Positions 27,498-35,881 of a stretch of 64,000 nt of DNA are shown here, piece after piece (position 1 is the first letter of the stretch; the number at the start of each line of letters is the position of its first letter). Source of the stretch: CAYRHJ01 sp964424105 (lineage in GTDB: Bacteria > Planctomycetota > Phycisphaerae > UBA1845); the NCBI GenBank assembly GCA_964424105.1, contig CAYRHJ010000001.1, forward strand, positions 62,001 to 126,000, written 5' to 3'. A program made the translations under genes and the position numbers. A model generated the notes under the pieces. That model saw only the letters and a program-made list of their open reading frames with translations. It did no database searches and was not told the DNA's origin.

Positions 27498-29210
27498 ATG
27501 ATGGAAAGTTTGACGGCGCAGAACATCACTGTGATGTTTCTCTCCCTGGGGATTCTGCTGGGTGTCGCCCGTGTATTCGGCGAGCTGGCTCAGCGACTGC
27601 GCCAACCGGCTGTGGTCGGCGAGTTGCTGGCGGGGGTCCTGCTCGGCCCGACCGTCCTGGGAGCCTTCGCGCCGGCGTTCTTTGACCATCTCTTTCCCGC
27701 ACAGGGTCCCAACGCTATCGCCTTGAACGCCATCACCACCCTGGCGGTCGTTCTGTTCCTGCTGGTGGCGGGCATGGAGGTGGACTTGTCCACTATTTGG
27801 ACGCAAGGCAGGCTGGCGCTCAAGATCGGCGTCGGCAGCATGGTGTTGCCGTTCGTCCTTGGCTTCGCGGCCGCTTGGTTTATTCCTCACGCACTTGGTC
27901 GGCATTTGGAGGCCGACCACTTCGTTTTCGCCATGTTCTTCGCAACCGCCTTGTCTATTACGGCGCTGCCGGTCATCGCCAAGACGCTCATGGATATGGA
28001 CCTCTATCGCAGCGATATGGGGATGGTCGTCGTCAGTGCCGCGATCCTGAACGATCTAGTCGGCTGGGTAGTATTCGCCGTCATCCTGGGCATGATGGGC
28101 CCGGCGTCAGGGCACGAGAATCATATCGTGTTTACGATTTCGATGACGCTGGCTTTCACGGGCGTGATGTTGACGCTCGGTCGATGGGTGCTTCACAGGA
28201 CATTGCCGTTTCTGCAAGCCTACACCAAGTCGCCAAACGACGTGCTGGGCTTTGCTCTGATTTTGGCGATGCTCGCGGCCGCGTTTACGGAGTGGATTGG
28301 AATTCACGCGATATTCGGATCGTTTCTCGTCGGAGTCGCCCTGGGCGATTCCTCCCATCTGCGCGAGCGTACGCGGGTGACGATTCACCAGTTTATTTCC
28401 ACCATTTTCGCGCCCCTTTTCTTCGCCAGCATCGGGTTGAGAGTGAACTTCCTGACCCACTTCGACGCCTCGCTGGTCCTGACCGTTCTGCTGATCGCCT
28501 GCGCGTGCAAGCTCATGGGCGGTACGCTCGGCGCCCGATGGGGTGGGATGCCTCGGCGAGAGGCCTGGGCCGTTGGCTTCGCCATGAACTCACGCGGAGC
28601 GATGGAAATCATTCTCGGGCTGCTGGCCCTGGAGGCGGGGATCATCCGCCAGCGGCTGTTTGTGGCCCTGGTGTTCATGGCCATTGTCACGTCGGCGATC
28701 AGCGGCCCGGTCATGCGGATCATCCTCCGCCCCGAACGAAAGCGACGCCTGCACGAATTTTTGACCTCGAAGCTTTTTCTGCGCGAACTCCAGGCCGCCA
28801 CTCCGAGTGAAGCCATCCACAAAATGACGGCGGCTGCGTGCGAATCGGCGGGCCTGGCACGGGGACCCGTCGAGGCGGCCGTCTTGGACCGGGAGCAATC
28901 GCTCGCCACGGGAATCGGCAACGGCGTGGCGCTTCCGCACGCTCGCATCGGTGGTTTGACCGGTACGCTGCTGGTTGTCGCCGTATCCGACGGGGGAATC
29001 GACTTCGACGCGCCGGACGGACAACTGGCCCACGTCATCTTTCTCGCGCTCACGCCCAGCAACGATTCCGCCGCCCAACTTGCCGTTGCTTCCGAAGTCG
29101 CCAGGCTCTTCCGGGATGGGCGATTGTTTGAACGCGTGCTAGAGACAAGAAGCTTCACGGACTTTCTGGCATTGATCAGAAGTGTCGAAGTTGAATCGGA
29201 ATCGGCTTGA
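27498..29210 (+). CDS. CPA2 cation:proton antiporter fused to a PTS EIIA domain
   Basis: Residues 1 to about 410 are a Na+/H+ exchanger-like transporter with about 12 hydrophobic segments (QPAVVGELLAGVLLGP, LVAGMEVDL, the ND motif ILNDLVGW). After a short linker, residues about 425-570 form a PTS EIIA type-2/PtsN-like domain with the phospho-His in GVALPHARIGG (His481). The fusion suggests that transport responds to phosphotransfer or to nitrogen/carbon status. The typical TrkA-N regulatory domain of KefB is absent. It is a different protein from the TrkA-N-bearing antiporter at 45177. Confidence 0.92.
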   Translation: MMESLTAQNITVMFLSLGILLGVARVFGELAQRLRQPAVVGELLAGVLLGPTVLGAFAPAFFDHLFPAQGPNAIALNAITTLAVVLFLLVAGMEVDLSTIWTQGRLALKIGVGSMVLPFVLGFAAAWFIPHALGRHLEADHFVFAMFFATALSITALPVIAKTLMDMDLYRSDMGMVVVSAAILNDLVGWVVFAVILGMMGPASGHENHIVFTISMTLAFTGVMLTLGRWVLHRTLPFLQAYTKSPNDVLGFALILAMLAAAFTEWIGIHAIFGSFLVGVALGDSSHLRERTRVTIHQFISTIFAPLFFASIGLRVNFLTHFDASLVLTVLLIACACKLMGGTLGARWGGMPRREAWAVGFAMNSRGAMEIILGLLALEAGIIRQRLFVALVFMAIVTSAISGPVMRIILRPERKRRLHEFLTSKLFLRELQAATPSEAIHKMTAAACESAGLARGPVEAAVLDREQSLATGIGNGVALPHARIGGLTGTLLVVAVSDGGIDFDAPDGQLAHVIFLALTPSNDSAAQLAVASEVARLFRDGRLFERVLETRSFTDFLALIRSVEVESESA

Positions 29211-29397
29211 CCGACCCCTGTCGCCCAAGCCCGTCTGCACGCCTCGCATCGTCGAGTCACTTTGCCAGGCCATCGAGTGGTGGCCGCGCCTCATGAGTCG
29301 CCGCGTGGGGTCAGATTCACGCGCAACCCCGTCGGCGATCAGCGCGTCGCCGGCCAACAGCCCGAACAACGGCACACATGCTTGCTCGCCCAAGTCG

Positions 29398-30015
29398 TCA
29401 TGGAATCTTGTCGCCCTCGCACAGTAACAAGAGCGTATTCAGAAACGATTTCAACTCGGGACACTCATTTGCTGAATCAAGCAGGTTCTTCTGGTGGAGT
29501 ATTCGATTGGCGTCACGAGCTTTGACATATGCCCTGCCCTTGGAACCCATTCGAAACACTTCACCGATTCGTTTCGATGGCGGGTTAACATGGTTCACTG
29601 CCTCAGCAGCGCCGGTCGGCCTTCTCCGATTACTCCCCGCGAGTCGCTGGATTTCGTCCCAATACGCGAGCAGCCACGCCTCGAAATCGTGCTGCGCTGC
29701 ATGGGGATGAAACCTGTCGTCAGCTCCGACCCATTCTCGCATCTTGCTCTTCGCGTCAGCCGCATTGGTAAAGTCTGGCGGTTGCGTGCCGGTGTACACG
29801 TCGGTCAACGCGATTACCGCGTCAGCAGGCTGTTTGCCCTCGCCTAGCAATCGCTCCACGGTTCGGCGTAACTTGCCCTCCTTGGGAATGCGGTGATCGT
29901 ACTTGTGAACATCCAACTTCGGCATGCGGCCGGCCAGCCTGGTTTCCAGGAATGCGAGAAGGTGCGGCTTGAAGGCCTTCTCCGTCTTGCCTTCGACCAT
30001 GATCACGATCTTCAT
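29398..30015 (-). CDS. DUF4276 family protein (TOPRIM-like), partner of ATPase
   Basis: A 205-residue protein with the DUF4276 hallmarks: N-terminal strand and acidic motif IMVEGKTEKAF (Glu8), ALTDVYTG, and RFHPHAAQHDFEAWLLA. The fold is thought to be TOPRIM-like, which would suggest a metal-dependent nuclease. The start codon overlaps the stop of the upstream ATPase as ATGA, so the two are translated together. ATPase plus TOPRIM-like pairs occur in phage-defence systems (OLD, PARIS, AbiL types); assigning this pair to defence is inference. Confidence 0.82.
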   Translation of the reverse strand: MKIVIMVEGKTEKAFKPHLLAFLETRLAGRMPKLDVHKYDHRIPKEGKLRRTVERLLGEGKQPADAVIALTDVYTGTQPPDFTNAADAKSKMREWVGADDRFHPHAAQHDFEAWLLAYWDEIQRLAGSNRRRPTGAAEAVNHVNPPSKRIGEVFRMGSKGRAYVKARDANRILHQKNLLDSANECPELKSFLNTLLLLCEGDKIP

Positions 30016-31193
30016 GGCCGGCCTCCCATTCGCCCCATCCGCCAGACTTCATCCAACGTGTATTCACTGAGCCAGCTTTCCAAGTCCATTTGATCAGCCC
30101 ACGTCGCCTGTGTCATTCCGACATCATCCAAGTCCATCACGATCACTTCTTCGGATTTTAAGAATCGGACTAAGCGATCCGCGTGCGTCGCGACGATCAA
30201 TTGGGTTTTGGCAGAGGCCTCACGCATGAGGTCGGCAAGCAGGCTAAGTAGTTCCGGATGAAGGCTGACCTCCGGTTCGTCGATCAACGTGATCGCGGTC
30301 AAGCCCGGGCTTTGAAGCAGCGTAACAAGCCAGAGAAATCGCAGCGTCCCCTCGGACAATTGATGCATGAAGAGCGGCGTGGCGAAGTGTTTGTCTCGCC
30401 AGGTCATGGCCAAAGTTCCAGCCGCAACCGGCGGGAAGTCCAATCGATCAAACCCGGGGAACCCGATTCTCAGCGCGTCTTCCACGGCTTCGTATCGGTC
30501 ACGGTCGGCCTCCCTCATGTGGAAGAGGCATGAAACGAGATCTTCACCATCGCGGCCGGGCAGATCGGCAGGGCGGAGTGGCTGCGGTTGCCGCACGGGT
30601 GCTCGCGAAGCGACGTCCAGCACGTGGTAATGCGTTGACGAGGCGAGACGCTTTCGGAAATCCTCAGGCGCCTTGAACATCTTTGGAACCTGCGCCAGTG
30701 AGGTTTCCAGCGGATTGTGATCCCAGTTTGGCCGGACCAGGCCGCCGTCCGGAACGTCATAGTACCTTACGTCGCCATGTCGCGATTCAATGTGCTTGAA
30801 CGGACCTAGTTGCGGCTGTTGTGTCAGTAGTGGCTTAAACTGTTGGGTCAGTAATTCCTCCGAAATTTCGTAGCTGACGTTTGTCGGAGCGATGCGAAGT
30901 TTGTAAATGAGGGGCGCGTAATTCGGGATACGCATGGACAGCTCGAAGAACAGCTCCTTCGCCCTACCCGCCGTCAGATTGGCTCCGATTCCGTGCATCT
31001 CGCTCAATGCGGACTTGAGGGAACCCGCAGCGGAGCCGGCAAGTAGCGAGAACAGTTCCAGCACGGATGTCTTTCCACTTCCGTTCGCTCCGATCAGGAC
31101 GGAAATCGGTCGCAATTCTAGATCCAGGTTCCAAAGGCGTCGGAAGCCTTGCACTTTGATTCGTTCGAATCGGTTCTCAATCACCGTTCCCAT
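30012..31193 (-). CDS. AAA family (SMC/OLD-like) ATPase
   Basis: A 393-residue ABC-type ATPase of the AAA_21/RecF-like group. Walker A is GANGSGKTS (35-43). An ABC-signature-like LSEGTLRFLWL is followed by Walker B ITLIDEPEVSLHPELL and a switch His in VATHADRLVRFL. The middle has no recognised domain. It is the first gene of a two-gene unit with the overlapping DUF4276 gene. An ATP-gated sensor or effector-control role in a defence module is plausible by analogy with OLD and PARIS; no flanking phage or integrase genes support it. Confidence 0.85.
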   Translation of the reverse strand: MGTVIENRFERIKVQGFRRLWNLDLELRPISVLIGANGSGKTSVLELFSLLAGSAAGSLKSALSEMHGIGANLTAGRAKELFFELSMRIPNYAPLIYKLRIAPTNVSYEISEELLTQQFKPLLTQQPQLGPFKHIESRHGDVRYYDVPDGGLVRPNWDHNPLETSLAQVPKMFKAPEDFRKRLASSTHYHVLDVASRAPVRQPQPLRPADLPGRDGEDLVSCLFHMREADRDRYEAVEDALRIGFPGFDRLDFPPVAAGTLAMTWRDKHFATPLFMHQLSEGTLRFLWLVTLLQSPGLTAITLIDEPEVSLHPELLSLLADLMREASAKTQLIVATHADRLVRFLKSEEVIVMDLDDVGMTQATWADQMDLESWLSEYTLDEVWRMGRMGGRP

Positions 31194-31416
31194 ACCGACA
31201 TCACCTTTCTCGTGCCTTCTGATTCGATGCCGTCTTGAGCTCCCGCCGCAGGCAAAAATCGATCGTCAAGGCCCTTGAATCTAACGCGCAGTAACAATCC
31301 CCGCGAGACAGATGCCCGGTTGCGTCTACTCCTTGAACTCCTTGAGTTTGGGGGCCGGGTGCTTGGTTACCCGTGTTCACAACCCTGAAAGTATCTGATG
31401 CCGCGACGCACGCGCA

Positions 31417-31932
31417 CTACGGTTCAGTGCACATCAGATCGCGGTCCAGGCATTCGGGCACGGTGTGGCATACGATGCAGGTGGCCTTGCCTTCAATGGT
31501 GATCCGGCGGGAGGGGGCGGCGACTTCCTGAAATCGCCAGTCACGGGCTTCGGCGTCGAAGCCGGCGGGCTCCTTGCGCATGACCGACCAGATGAGCAAG
31601 TCGGCGTCGTTCGAGCAATCAGCGCCGGCGAATTCCTCTTTAACGACAACGGTCCCTTCGGGAAGTGTAGATTCCTCGGCCAAGTAAGCGTCAGCGCCTA
31701 CGTCGTTGACCCAGATTCGAACGGTCGAGGCGTGTTCGATGCTGAGGCGGCAGTCGCGCACCTCGACAAAGGTCGAGCGATAATCAGCCGGGAAGATCGG
31801 CTCGCCGCCGCCGTTGGGAGGGGCTGGTAGACACGCGCCGATGGACAGCAGGAAAATGAAAGGCGCGGCGCCGAGGGCCACAAGGAGCAACCTTCGGCGC
31901 CGCGTCTGGTTAATGCCACAGAAGCCGGACAC
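31417..31932 (-). CDS. Cytochrome P460-like heme lipoprotein
   Basis: A 171-residue exported protein with an Arg-rich N-region, a hydrophobic core and a lipobox (SIGAC). The mature part matches the cytochrome P460 pattern: YRSTFVEVRDCRLSIEHASTVRIWVN, LPEGTVVVKEEF, SVMRKEPAGFD, and a c-type heme site CIVCH near the C-terminus. P460 proteins oxidise hydroxylamine or nitric oxide in some bacteria, but many homologues are uncharacterised. The start is a GTG overlapping the TAG stop of the upstream NHL gene, so the two are coupled. Confidence 0.82.
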   Translation of the reverse strand: MSGFCGINQTRRRRLLLVALGAAPFIFLLSIGACLPAPPNGGGEPIFPADYRSTFVEVRDCRLSIEHASTVRIWVNDVGADAYLAEESTLPEGTVVVKEEFAGADCSNDADLLIWSVMRKEPAGFDAEARDWRFQEVAAPSRRITIEGKATCIVCHTVPECLDRDLMCTEP

Positions 31933-34310
31933 TAATTCCCCATCTCCACCTTGCGAATCCGGCTGTTGAACGTGTCCGAGATAAACAAGTCACCAGCCGC
32001 GTCGAACTCCACGCCGAAGGGGCGGTGGAGCTGAGCTTCGGAGGCCGGACCACCGTCGCCGGCGTATCCTTCCCTGCCCGTGCCCGCGACGTTCTCAATC
32101 ACGCCGGTCGCCAGAATGATCCGCCGAACGACGTTGTTATTGGTGTCCGCAAAGTAGAGATTGCCGTCCGGGCCGATTTCCATGTCCTGCGGATTGTTGA
32201 GTTGGGCTTCGATGCCCAAATCACCCTCGCCGCTATAACCGGCCACACCGGTGCCGGCGATAGTCGTCACGATGCTCTCGGTGTAGTCCTCGCTGAGGAA
32301 CTCCACGCGGCGGATGCGGTGATTCTGGCTGTCGGAGATATAGAGAAAGCCGGTGGTCTCATCATAGGCCAAGCCACCGCTCGGTTCCGGGTTGCCGCCC
32401 GTTTGAAACGCCAGCCGAGTTTCCAAGCCCGCACCGTCGCCGTTGAATCCCGGTGGGATGCCCGGCTCATCGCCGTTGCCGTCGAAGCCGACAACCGAAG
32501 CGGCCTGGGCGTTTTCGCGGTCCTCGGCAAAGTTGTACAGGACGCGGATGCGCTGGTTACGCTGGTCCAGTACAAAGAGGTCGCCTTCCGGAGTGAGCAC
32601 CGCGCTTCGTGGCTGGTTGAACCGCGCGTCCAACGCAATGGTGTTATCCACAAACATCGCACCGGCGCCGGAGAGCACCTGCACGCGGCCGGTGAGGGCG
32701 TCGATGGTGCGCAGCTTATGATTGTGCCAAGCGACGATGAGGATGTCGCCATTGGGCAAAATCTGAATGTCCGTGGGGTGGTTCAGGTCCACGGTCAGCG
32801 GATCAGCGCCGTTGACCAGGTCGAGGTCGGATAGATCGCGCGGTCCGTCTCCGACAAAGTCGGTGCCCATGATGGTGTCAATCGTGCCGTCTGGCAGCAC
32901 TTCGCGAACTTGATGGTTGTTCCAGTCAAGGAAGATAACCCGGCCATTGGGAGCGAATTCGATGTCAATCGGCCAGTAGAAAGCCGTTTGCAGGCGGTCC
33001 TTGCCGTCGCCGTTGTGCCCCTTCTGACCGGTTCCGGCGTAGGTACAGATCGAACCCAACTCGCCCGTGCAAGGAATGATGTCCACGTCGACGGGGCCGG
33101 GATCACGGGGATCAAAATCATCAGGTAATTTCGAAGTGATTCGACGGATGCGATGGTTATGCGTATCGGCGACGAATACCGTCCCGTCCGGGCCGACGGT
33201 CACGCCGTACGGACGGTCGAGTTGGGCCTCGTCGGCCGGGCCGCCGTCGCCGGTGAATCCTCGTTCACCCGTTCCCGCCAGCGTCGTAATCGTCCCATCC
33301 GTAGAAATCATTCGGACGACGTGGTTCATCGTGTCAGCCACGATGATCGAACCATCGGGGGCGATTGCTACGTCGCTGGGGGTATTGAGTCTTGCGCTGA
33401 CGGCATCGCCACCGTCGCCGTCATAACCGGCCACACCGGGCGTTCCGGCCACCAGCGAAATCAAACCCGCACCGTCGATCTTGCGAATGACGTGGTTGCC
33501 GGTATCGGCGATGAAAATTTCGCCCTGTTGGTTCAACGTTATACGCCCAGCCGGCGCCGCCGACTGACCCTTGGGCGAACTAATCCGCGCCTCCTCCGCC
33601 CGAACGCCGTCGCCGAAATAATCCGCCGTTCCGTCGCCACAGATGGTTTGAACAACTCCGTTGGGTTCGAGAAGCCGGATTCGGAAGTTGGCTTGGTCGG
33701 AAATCAGGATGTTACCCGTGCCCGGGTCGAAAACGACGGAACTCGGCAGGTCGAGAAAAGTCGCGCTGCCCTGAAGTCCGTCGCCATTGAAGGATCGCGC
33801 CCCGGTGCCGGCGATGGTTTCGGCCAGCCCCGTTTCCAGGTTCATACGCTTGACCAAACTGTTGTGCCAGGCGGCGATGATCAGATCGCCATTGCCGTCA
33901 AATTCGAGGTTGGTTGGATGGTTGAACTGAATATCCGGACCATAGCCGTCATCGGCGGCGCCCAGCTCGCCGGTGCCCGCGATGGTCTCGACCAGGCCAT
34001 CGACGAGGCGGCGAATCTTGTGATTGTTCCAATCGGGGAAGTAGAGGTTGCCGTCAGGACCGACGGTCACGTCCTGAACCAGATAAAGCGCCGTCTCCGT
34101 ACCGGGCAGTCCGTCGCCGTTGTCACCGGCGAGCCCATTGCCGACGACCGTGGTGATGACGGCCTTTCCGGTGGTCGGGTCACCGCCGGGAGGAAACAAA
34201 AGATTGCATCCCACGAGCGTCGCCATGACCGGTGCGAAAGCAAACAGCACGGCCCGGCTCGTACAGTTGAACAGTAAGGACCGGCTCGTACAGCTCAAAA
34301 TCGATGACAT
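31932..34310 (-). CDS. Large NHL-repeat propeller lipoprotein
   Basis: 792 residues, almost entirely NHL-type repeats of the form G-GDGGPA-A-L--P-GVTVGPDGT-FVADT-NHRIRR (about 12 copies, enough for two propellers). The start ATG at 34310 gives a signal with lipobox (ATLVGC), so the protein is probably lipid-anchored outside the cytoplasm. The upstream extension to 34403 lacks a signal-like structure. Codons 4-19 contain a short duplicated sequence (CTGTACGAGCCGG twice). It overlaps the cytochrome P460-like gene, which suggests that the propeller and heme proteins work together. Confidence 0.88.
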   Translation of the reverse strand: MSSILSCTSRSLLFNCTSRAVLFAFAPVMATLVGCNLLFPPGGDPTTGKAVITTVVGNGLAGDNGDGLPGTETALYLVQDVTVGPDGNLYFPDWNNHKIRRLVDGLVETIAGTGELGAADDGYGPDIQFNHPTNLEFDGNGDLIIAAWHNSLVKRMNLETGLAETIAGTGARSFNGDGLQGSATFLDLPSSVVFDPGTGNILISDQANFRIRLLEPNGVVQTICGDGTADYFGDGVRAEEARISSPKGQSAAPAGRITLNQQGEIFIADTGNHVIRKIDGAGLISLVAGTPGVAGYDGDGGDAVSARLNTPSDVAIAPDGSIIVADTMNHVVRMISTDGTITTLAGTGERGFTGDGGPADEAQLDRPYGVTVGPDGTVFVADTHNHRIRRITSKLPDDFDPRDPGPVDVDIIPCTGELGSICTYAGTGQKGHNGDGKDRLQTAFYWPIDIEFAPNGRVIFLDWNNHQVREVLPDGTIDTIMGTDFVGDGPRDLSDLDLVNGADPLTVDLNHPTDIQILPNGDILIVAWHNHKLRTIDALTGRVQVLSGAGAMFVDNTIALDARFNQPRSAVLTPEGDLFVLDQRNQRIRVLYNFAEDRENAQAASVVGFDGNGDEPGIPPGFNGDGAGLETRLAFQTGGNPEPSGGLAYDETTGFLYISDSQNHRIRRVEFLSEDYTESIVTTIAGTGVAGYSGEGDLGIEAQLNNPQDMEIGPDGNLYFADTNNNVVRRIILATGVIENVAGTGREGYAGDGGPASEAQLHRPFGVEFDAAGDLFISDTFNSRIRKVEMGN

Positions 34311-34731
34311 GTTCCAATACCCTTTCACAATTGCAATATGACTGAAAGTGTTACGTTTTTCGAAAAAAGTCGGGCAAAAAAAGCACTTAAAAATAGCATT
34401 CAAGAGAACCGAGTCGAAAGAACCCCGCCCTCCGCAAATTCGGACTCATGATAGTGACTGACGTGTCCTAATGTCAATGTACATGAATCTGCGGCCCTGC
34501 CCGCGCAGGGCAGCTTTTTGTCATGATGTTTCATGTTTGTTACGACTCCGAATGCTTATCGACGACAATTCAGCAAATGCCTAGCAACGCGGCTTGTTTA
34601 ACACAGGACTATTGTTCATAATCCCCGGCCGGGTCGATGTGCCGACGAACTCCGGGCTATTGCCCACGCGCGTCAGGCCTGATTGATGCATTATAGCGAT
34701 TATGGTACCCTTGCACCAAGTTGAATTGTCA
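34311..34731. other. Divergent intergenic region with an orphan terminator-like hairpin
   Basis: 420 bases between divergently transcribed lipoprotein genes, AT-richer than its surroundings around 34330-34420 (likely promoter area). A GC hairpin followed by T's sits at 34494-34519, on the strand of the rightward gene but before it. No coding frame is convincing. Confidence 0.55.
34494..34519 (+). terminator. Intrinsic terminator-like hairpin upstream of a gene
   Basis: GCCCTGC-CCGC-GCAGGGC forms a perfect seven-base stem followed by AGCTTTTT. No rightward gene ends before it, so it would end a short leader or small RNA starting within 34311-34490, or attenuate the gene at 34732. Confidence 0.6.
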
Positions 34732-35823
34732 ATGAACCAATTACGGCTAGTGTTGACGCCTGCGGCGTTCTGTCGAAACGCACCGAACATTTTTCCGTTC
34801 GGTCCGGCCGTCGTATTCTGCTGCTTCGTTTGCGGTTGTACGCCAATACCCAATCCTCCCCAATCGGCAGAATCGCAGGTTGTTCTTTCGGAGTTGTCGG
34901 GCGGTTTGCTTTCGGTATCCGGAACGTCGGAATCAGACGTCTATGCCGTCGGTGCCGATCCGGGCGATGGTCGTGGGCCTCTGGTGTTGCATTATGACGG
35001 CAACAATTGGGCTCGACTCGACACGGGGGCTACGCGGGACCTTTGGTGGATATCCGATCGGCAGATCGACGATTCGTTTTTCATGGTGGGCGAGGGCGGG
35101 TTGGCCTTGCGCTATCGCCCCGCTAATGGCAGCTTCGAACAACTGAACGTGCCCGGCGACCAGACCTTGTTCGGCGTGTGGGGCATCTCCGCGGACAATG
35201 TTGTGGCCGTTGGCGGCGATATCAGCGATCCGGACACGAGCGGCGTCATCTGGCATTTCGACGGTGCAGAATGGTCCGCGGCAGACGTCAGCGCCATCGA
35301 CCCAGCCGGCATTCCCGTGTTGTTCAAAATATGGGGCCGAGGTGAAAACGAGATCTACGCGGTGGGCGGCAGGGGAATCATACTCCGGTTCGACGGCACC
35401 TCGTGGTCCAACATAGCCTCGCCGACCACTCGGACGCTTTTTACCGTTCATGGAAACGACAATCTGGTCGTCGCGACGGGTGGCGCACAGAGCGGCGTAA
35501 TCGTAGAATCAATGGGCGTTATGGAATTCAGCGACGTAACACCTTTCGGCACGCTGCAAATGAATGGTACGTTTGTTCCGCCCGACGGACCGCCTATCGC
35601 CGTGGGGCGGGAGGGTGCGGTCACACTCCGGCGCTCCGGTGTTTGGGGTAATGAGGTTACCGGCTTGAACCTCAATCCGACGCTCGACTTTCACGCGGCG
35701 TGGATCGATCCGCAGGGCGGCTTTTGGGCGGTCGGCGGGAACATCGTCGGCGAGCCGAGGACCGATGGCGTGCTGGCGTACTTTGGCGAGCAAACCGTCG
35801 GCACAGGGTTGGTCAATCCTTGA
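34732..35823 (+). CDS. Exported propeller-like lipoprotein, paralogue A
   Basis: About 363 residues with a lipoprotein-type N-terminus (lipobox around CFVCGC). The mature part is repetitive: GTSESDVYAVGADPGDG, PLVLHYDGNNWARL, DLWWIS, TLFGVWGISADNVVAVGG and RTLFTVHG. This resembles Ycf48/BNR or kelch-like blades. A close paralogue lies at 47194-48219. No catalytic residues are evident. An ATG at 34702 is an alternative start. Function unknown; it faces the NHL gene divergently. Confidence 0.8.
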   Translation: MNQLRLVLTPAAFCRNAPNIFPFGPAVVFCCFVCGCTPIPNPPQSAESQVVLSELSGGLLSVSGTSESDVYAVGADPGDGRGPLVLHYDGNNWARLDTGATRDLWWISDRQIDDSFFMVGEGGLALRYRPANGSFEQLNVPGDQTLFGVWGISADNVVAVGGDISDPDTSGVIWHFDGAEWSAADVSAIDPAGIPVLFKIWGRGENEIYAVGGRGIILRFDGTSWSNIASPTTRTLFTVHGNDNLVVATGGAQSGVIVESMGVMEFSDVTPFGTLQMNGTFVPPDGPPIAVGREGAVTLRRSGVWGNEVTGLNLNPTLDFHAAWIDPQGGFWAVGGNIVGEPRTDGVLAYFGEQTVGTGLVNP

Positions 35824-35881
35824 GGCGACATACCGCCCCCGATCTTTCGTGGTGCGGATTGGGGTCGCGATTCCCGCGGCT

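Noticed and set aside
33153..34277. 374-codon forward frame opposite the large NHL gene
   Set aside because: Antisense shadow of repeats encoding NHL blades; no ribosome-binding site or known domain.
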